DNA of 52,637 bases, taken from positions 1 to 52,637 of the forward strand of contig NZ_JABMCE010000072.1 in the NCBI RefSeq assembly GCF_013359865.1, read 5' to 3'. Under the pieces are notes generated by a model. That model saw only the letters and a program-made list of their open reading frames with translations. It was not told the DNA's origin and did not search any database. The position numbers and the translations under genes were made by a program. This document shows, piece by piece, positions 50,139-52,637 of this stretch (position 1 is the first letter of the stretch; each line of letters begins with the position of its first letter). This DNA comes from Curtobacterium pusillum (GTDB lineage: Bacteria; Actinomycetota; Actinomycetes; Actinomycetales; Microbacteriaceae).

Positions 50139-51524
50139 CTACGCGCCGAGCAGCCGCGCGGCGAGGTAGCCCTGCAGCTGGTCGAGCGCCACGCGCTCCT
50201 GCGACATCGTGTCGCGCTCGCGCACCGTCACGGCCTTGTCGTCGAGCGTGTCGAAGTCCACCGTGATGCAGAACGGCGTGCCGATCTCGTCGTGGCGGCG
50301 GTAGCGACGGCCGATCGCACCGGCATCGTCGAAGTCCACGTTCCAGTACTTCCGCAGGTCGTCCGCGAGGCCGCGGGCCACCGGCGACAGCTGCTCGTTG
50401 CGGGACAGCGGCAGCACCGCGGCCTTGACCGGAGCAAGGCGCGGATCGAGTCGCAACACGGTGCGCTTGTCGACGCCGCCCTTCGCGTTCGGGGCCTCGT
50501 CCTCGTGGTACGCGTCGAGCAGGAACGCCATGAGCGCACGGGTGAGACCGAACGACGGCTCGATGACGTACGGCACGTACTTCTCGTTCGCGGCCTGGTC
50601 GAAGTAGCGCAGGTCCTTGCCGGACGACTCGATGTGGTTGTTGAGGTCGAAGTCGGTACGGTTCGCGACGCCCATGAGCTCGCCCCACTCCGAGCCCGCG
50701 AAGCCGAAGCGGTACTCGATGTCCGCGGTGGCGTCGGAGTAGTGCGCACGCTCGCCGTCCGGCACGTCGAAGCGACGCAGGTTCTCCGGGTCGATGCCGA
50801 GGTCGGTGAAGAACGCGACCGAGTCGGCGATCCACTGCTCGTAGTGCTCTTCCGCGGAGGCCGGCGGCACGAAGTACTCGATCTCCATCTGCTCGAACTC
50901 TCGCGTGCGGAAGATGAAGTTGCCGGGCGTGATCTCGTTGCGGAACGCCTTGCCGACCTGGCCGATGCCGAAGGGCGGCTTCATGCGGCTCGTCGTGACG
51001 ACCTGCGCGAAGTCGACGAAGATGCCCTGCGCGGTCTCGGGACGGAGGAAGTTCAGCCCCTCTTCCGACTCGACCGGGCCGAGGTAGGTCTTGAGCATGC
51101 CGGAGAACTCGCGCGGCTCGGTCCACTGCCCGCGGGTACCGCAGTTCGGGCACGCGATCTCGGCCATGCCGCCCTCGGGCTTGCGGCCCTTCTTCGCCTC
51201 GAACGCCTCTTCCAGGTGGTCTGCCCGGAAGCGGTGGTGGCAGTGCAGGCACTCCACGAGCGGATCGGTGAAGGTCGCGACGTGACCCGAGGCTTCCCAC
51301 ACCTTGCGCGGCAGGATCACGGCGGAGTCGAGGCCCACCATGTCGCCGCGGCCGCGGACGAACCGCTGCCACCACTGGCGCTTGATGTTCTCCTTCAGCT
51401 CGACGCCGAGGGGCCCGTAGTCCCATGCGGAGCGGGATCCGCCGTAGATCTCCCCCGACTGGAAGACGAAGCCACGGCCCTTGGCCAGGGCGATGACGCT
51501 GTCGAGACGGGAGGACTGTGCCAA
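50139..51524 (-). CDS. glyS: Glycyl-tRNA synthetase (dimeric type)
   Basis: A 461-residue class II synthetase of the alpha2 type. [20 protein letters not shown] contains the family N-terminal motif; [13 protein letters not shown] and [22 protein letters not shown] hold motif 2; [14 protein letters not shown] holds motif 3. A CxxC...CxxC pair (ECLHC, ACPNC) forms a Zn knuckle. TTG start at 51524 with GGAG 6 bases upstream. I found no T-box leader. It follows uppS on the same strand. Confidence 0.96.
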   Translation of the reverse strand: MAQSSRLDSVIALAKGRGFVFQSGEIYGGSRSAWDYGPLGVELKENIKRQWWQRFVRGRGDMVGLDSAVILPRKVWEASGHVATFTDPLVECLHCHHRFRADHLEEAFEAKKGRKPEGGMAEIACPNCGTRGQWTEPREFSGMLKTYLGPVESEEGLNFLRPETAQGIFVDFAQVVTTSRMKPPFGIGQVGKAFRNEITPGNFIFRTREFEQMEIEYFVPPASAEEHYEQWIADSVAFFTDLGIDPENLRRFDVPDGERAHYSDATADIEYRFGFAGSEWGELMGVANRTDFDLNNHIESSGKDLRYFDQAANEKYVPYVIEPSFGLTRALMAFLLDAYHEDEAPNAKGGVDKRTVLRLDPRLAPVKAAVLPLSRNEQLSPVARGLADDLRKYWNVDFDDAGAIGRRYRRHDEIGTPFCITVDFDTLDDKAVTVRERDTMSQERVALDQLQGYLAARLLGA

Positions 51525-51638
51525 GGAATGCTCCAGAGGTCGCCGAGCCGGGTGCTCGGTGCGGAAACGTACCCCGCAAGCGTACCGGCGTTCGTTCCGG
51601 CCTGGAGGCGCGGCGCGGGTCCTGTGGAGAACCGGCCG

Positions 51639-52436
51639 TCAGACCGCGGGTGCGTCCACTGCACCGCCGTAGCGGCGATCGCGGCGCGCGTACTCCTCGA
51701 TCGCTCCCCACAGGTCGGTGCGGCGGAAGTCCGGCCAGAGCCGGTCGAGGAACACCATCTCGGCGTACGCCGACTGCCACAGCATGAAGTTGGACGTGCG
51801 CTGCTCCCCCGAACTGCGCAGGAAGAGGTCGACGTCCGGCAGTTCCGGCACGTACAGCCGCTTCGCCAGGGTCTTCTCGGTGACCTGGCTCGGCTTGAGG
51901 CGACCGGCTGCGACGTCCTCGGCCATGCCCTGCACGGCGTCGACGATCTCGTTCCGGCCGCCGTAGTTGACGCACATCGTCAGGGTGCAGACGTCGTTGT
52001 CGGCGGTCATCCGCTCCGCGGTCTGCAGCTCGTCGATGACGCTGCGCCAGAGCTTCGGCCGGCGACCGGCCCACCGGATCCGCACGCCCCACGCGTTCAG
52101 CTGGTCGCGGCGGCGGTGCAGGACCTCACGGTTGAAGCCCATGAGGAACCGGACCTCGTCCGGGGAGCGCTTCCAGTTCTCGGTGGAGAACGCGTACGCC
52201 GACACGTGCTTGACGCCGATCTGCACGGCGCCGGCGACGACGTCGAGCAGGGACGCCTCGCCCGCGCGGTGCCCCTCGACCCGGGTGAGCCCGCGCTGGT
52301 TCGCCCAGCGGCCGTTGCCGTCCATGACGATCGCGACGTGGTCGGGCACGAACTGCTTCGGGATCGCCGGGGGCTGCTCGCCCGTCCAGTCGACGGGTCG
52401 CAGTGGCTCGGGCTCGGCGTACCGGCGAGGGGTCAT
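51639..52436 (-). CDS. uppS: Isoprenyl (undecaprenyl/decaprenyl) diphosphate synthase
   Basis: A 265-residue cis-prenyltransferase. [14 protein letters not shown] with catalytic Asp39, the EGHRAGE helix, [11 protein letters not shown] and [24 protein letters not shown] are all family landmarks. It makes the lipid carrier for peptidoglycan and other glycans. The ATG overlaps the upstream gene's stop (ATGA). In actinobacteria recO is usually the gene before it. Confidence 0.96.
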   Translation of the reverse strand: MTPRRYAEPEPLRPVDWTGEQPPAIPKQFVPDHVAIVMDGNGRWANQRGLTRVEGHRAGEASLLDVVAGAVQIGVKHVSAYAFSTENWKRSPDEVRFLMGFNREVLHRRRDQLNAWGVRIRWAGRRPKLWRSVIDELQTAERMTADNDVCTLTMCVNYGGRNEIVDAVQGMAEDVAAGRLKPSQVTEKTLAKRLYVPELPDVDLFLRSSGEQRTSNFMLWQSAYAEMVFLDRLWPDFRRTDLWGAIEEYARRDRRYGGAVDAPAV

Positions 52437-52637
52437 GCAGGGTTTCCTTCGGGATCGGACGGGGTCGGCGCGTTCCGGGCGTGTGCCGCCGAGGACGTCG
52501 TGCCTGGGGCCGGCGTCGCGAGGGCGTCAGCCGGGGTGGGCACCGCCGGGGCCGCCGTCGCGAGGGCGTCAGCCGGGGTGGGCACCGCCGGGGCCGCCGT
52601 CGCGAGGGCGTCAGCCGGGGTGGGCACCGCCGGGGCC
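52433..52637 (-). CDS. 3' end of a gene in the recO position, with repeat tail
   Basis: An open minus-strand frame enters from the right edge and stops at 52433, overlapping the uppS ATG. All 68 visible codons are low complexity: three [14 protein letters not shown] units, then [22 protein letters not shown]. No RecO fold is visible because only the tail is in the window; the name rests on the common recO-uppS order and is tentative. Confidence 0.45.
   Translation of the reverse strand, partial: APAVPTPADALATAAPAVPTPADALATAAPAVPTPADALATPAPGTTSSAAHARNAPTPSDPEGNPA
52515..52637. repeat. 42-bp in-frame tandem repeat at the right edge
   Basis: The string gtcgcgagggcgtcagccgg recurs at 52515, 52557 and 52599, an exact 42-bp period, running off the window. 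Each unit encodes 14 residues ([14 protein letters not shown]). Confidence 0.9.

Noticed and set aside
51525..51638. T-box riboswitch before glyS
   Set aside because: The gap is about 114 bases and has no T-box sequence, specifier loop or antiterminator; only a short 5-bp stem.
1..52637. Insertion sequence or transposase
   Set aside because: No DDE or serine transposase and no terminal inverted repeats with target duplications were found. The only recombinase-like protein lacks a catalytic domain.

Overview
The window is very GC-rich (roughly 70% by eye), has densely packed genes, many GTG starts and 4-base ATGA/GTGA overlaps, and several -10 boxes placed 6-7 bases before the start codon (leaderless mRNAs). 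Gene orders such as aceE-fasR-fabD-fabH-acpP-fabF-DUF3145 and (recO?)-uppS-glyS ... dusB-dgt-dnaG point to an actinobacterium, most likely family Microbacteriaceae (Curtobacterium-like). The genus is inference.

Region 1 (1-8106) looks accessory. A minus-strand operon encodes an Hsp70 (DnaK)-like ATPase without the C-terminal lid, a membrane-anchored TPR protein with a degenerate J domain, a GrpE-like factor, a 907-residue FtsK/SpoIIIE-type ATPase, and a coiled-coil protein that runs off the left edge. Upstream lie a protein joining a tyrosine-recombinase core-binding domain to a phospho-site-less receiver domain, a 48-residue ORF, a structured non-coding stretch, and a tRNA-Val that stops abruptly before its T arm. 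That truncated tRNA is the probable boundary of an island.

Region 2 (8150-14717) is a six-gene minus-strand catabolic operon: tandem Lrp/AsnC regulator, NodB-fold deacetylase, MFS importer, SDR, ketopantoate-reductase-like enzyme and M20 amidohydrolase. It has a clear leaderless promoter with a palindrome just upstream.

Region 3 (14887-20395) holds an aldo/keto reductase and a phosphopantetheinyl transferase, then a translationally coupled cassette of carrier protein, acyl-CoA dehydrogenase homolog, aminoacyl:carrier-protein ligase (class II aaRS paralog) and a two-domain alpha/beta hydrolase with a Cys nucleophile elbow. This looks like an amino-acid-on-carrier-protein pathway with unknown product.

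Region 4 (20445-29718) is core metabolism: peroxiredoxin, pyruvate dehydrogenase E1, and the type II fatty-acid cluster with its PucR-type regulator, ending in DUF3145. Region 5 (29889-35479) holds DUF1684 and AI-2E-family proteins, a tRNA(CAT) squeezed between two protein genes, a GT4 glycosyltransferase, a codon-atypical DMT transporter divergent from peptide deformylase, a lipoprotein and tRNA-Asn. Region 6 (35592-43291) is a dipeptide/oligopeptide ABC importer operon with an extra ATPase and a coupled D-2-hydroxyacid dehydrogenase bearing a Ser-rich repeat. Region 7 (43743-52637) holds replication and translation housekeeping genes (dnaG, dgt, dusB, YbaK, FrnE, glyS, uppS) and the repeat-rich 3' end of a gene in the recO position.

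The two most promising undescribed systems are the chaperone-FtsK operon beside a broken tRNA (1-8106) and the aminoacyl-carrier-protein cassette (15877-20395).
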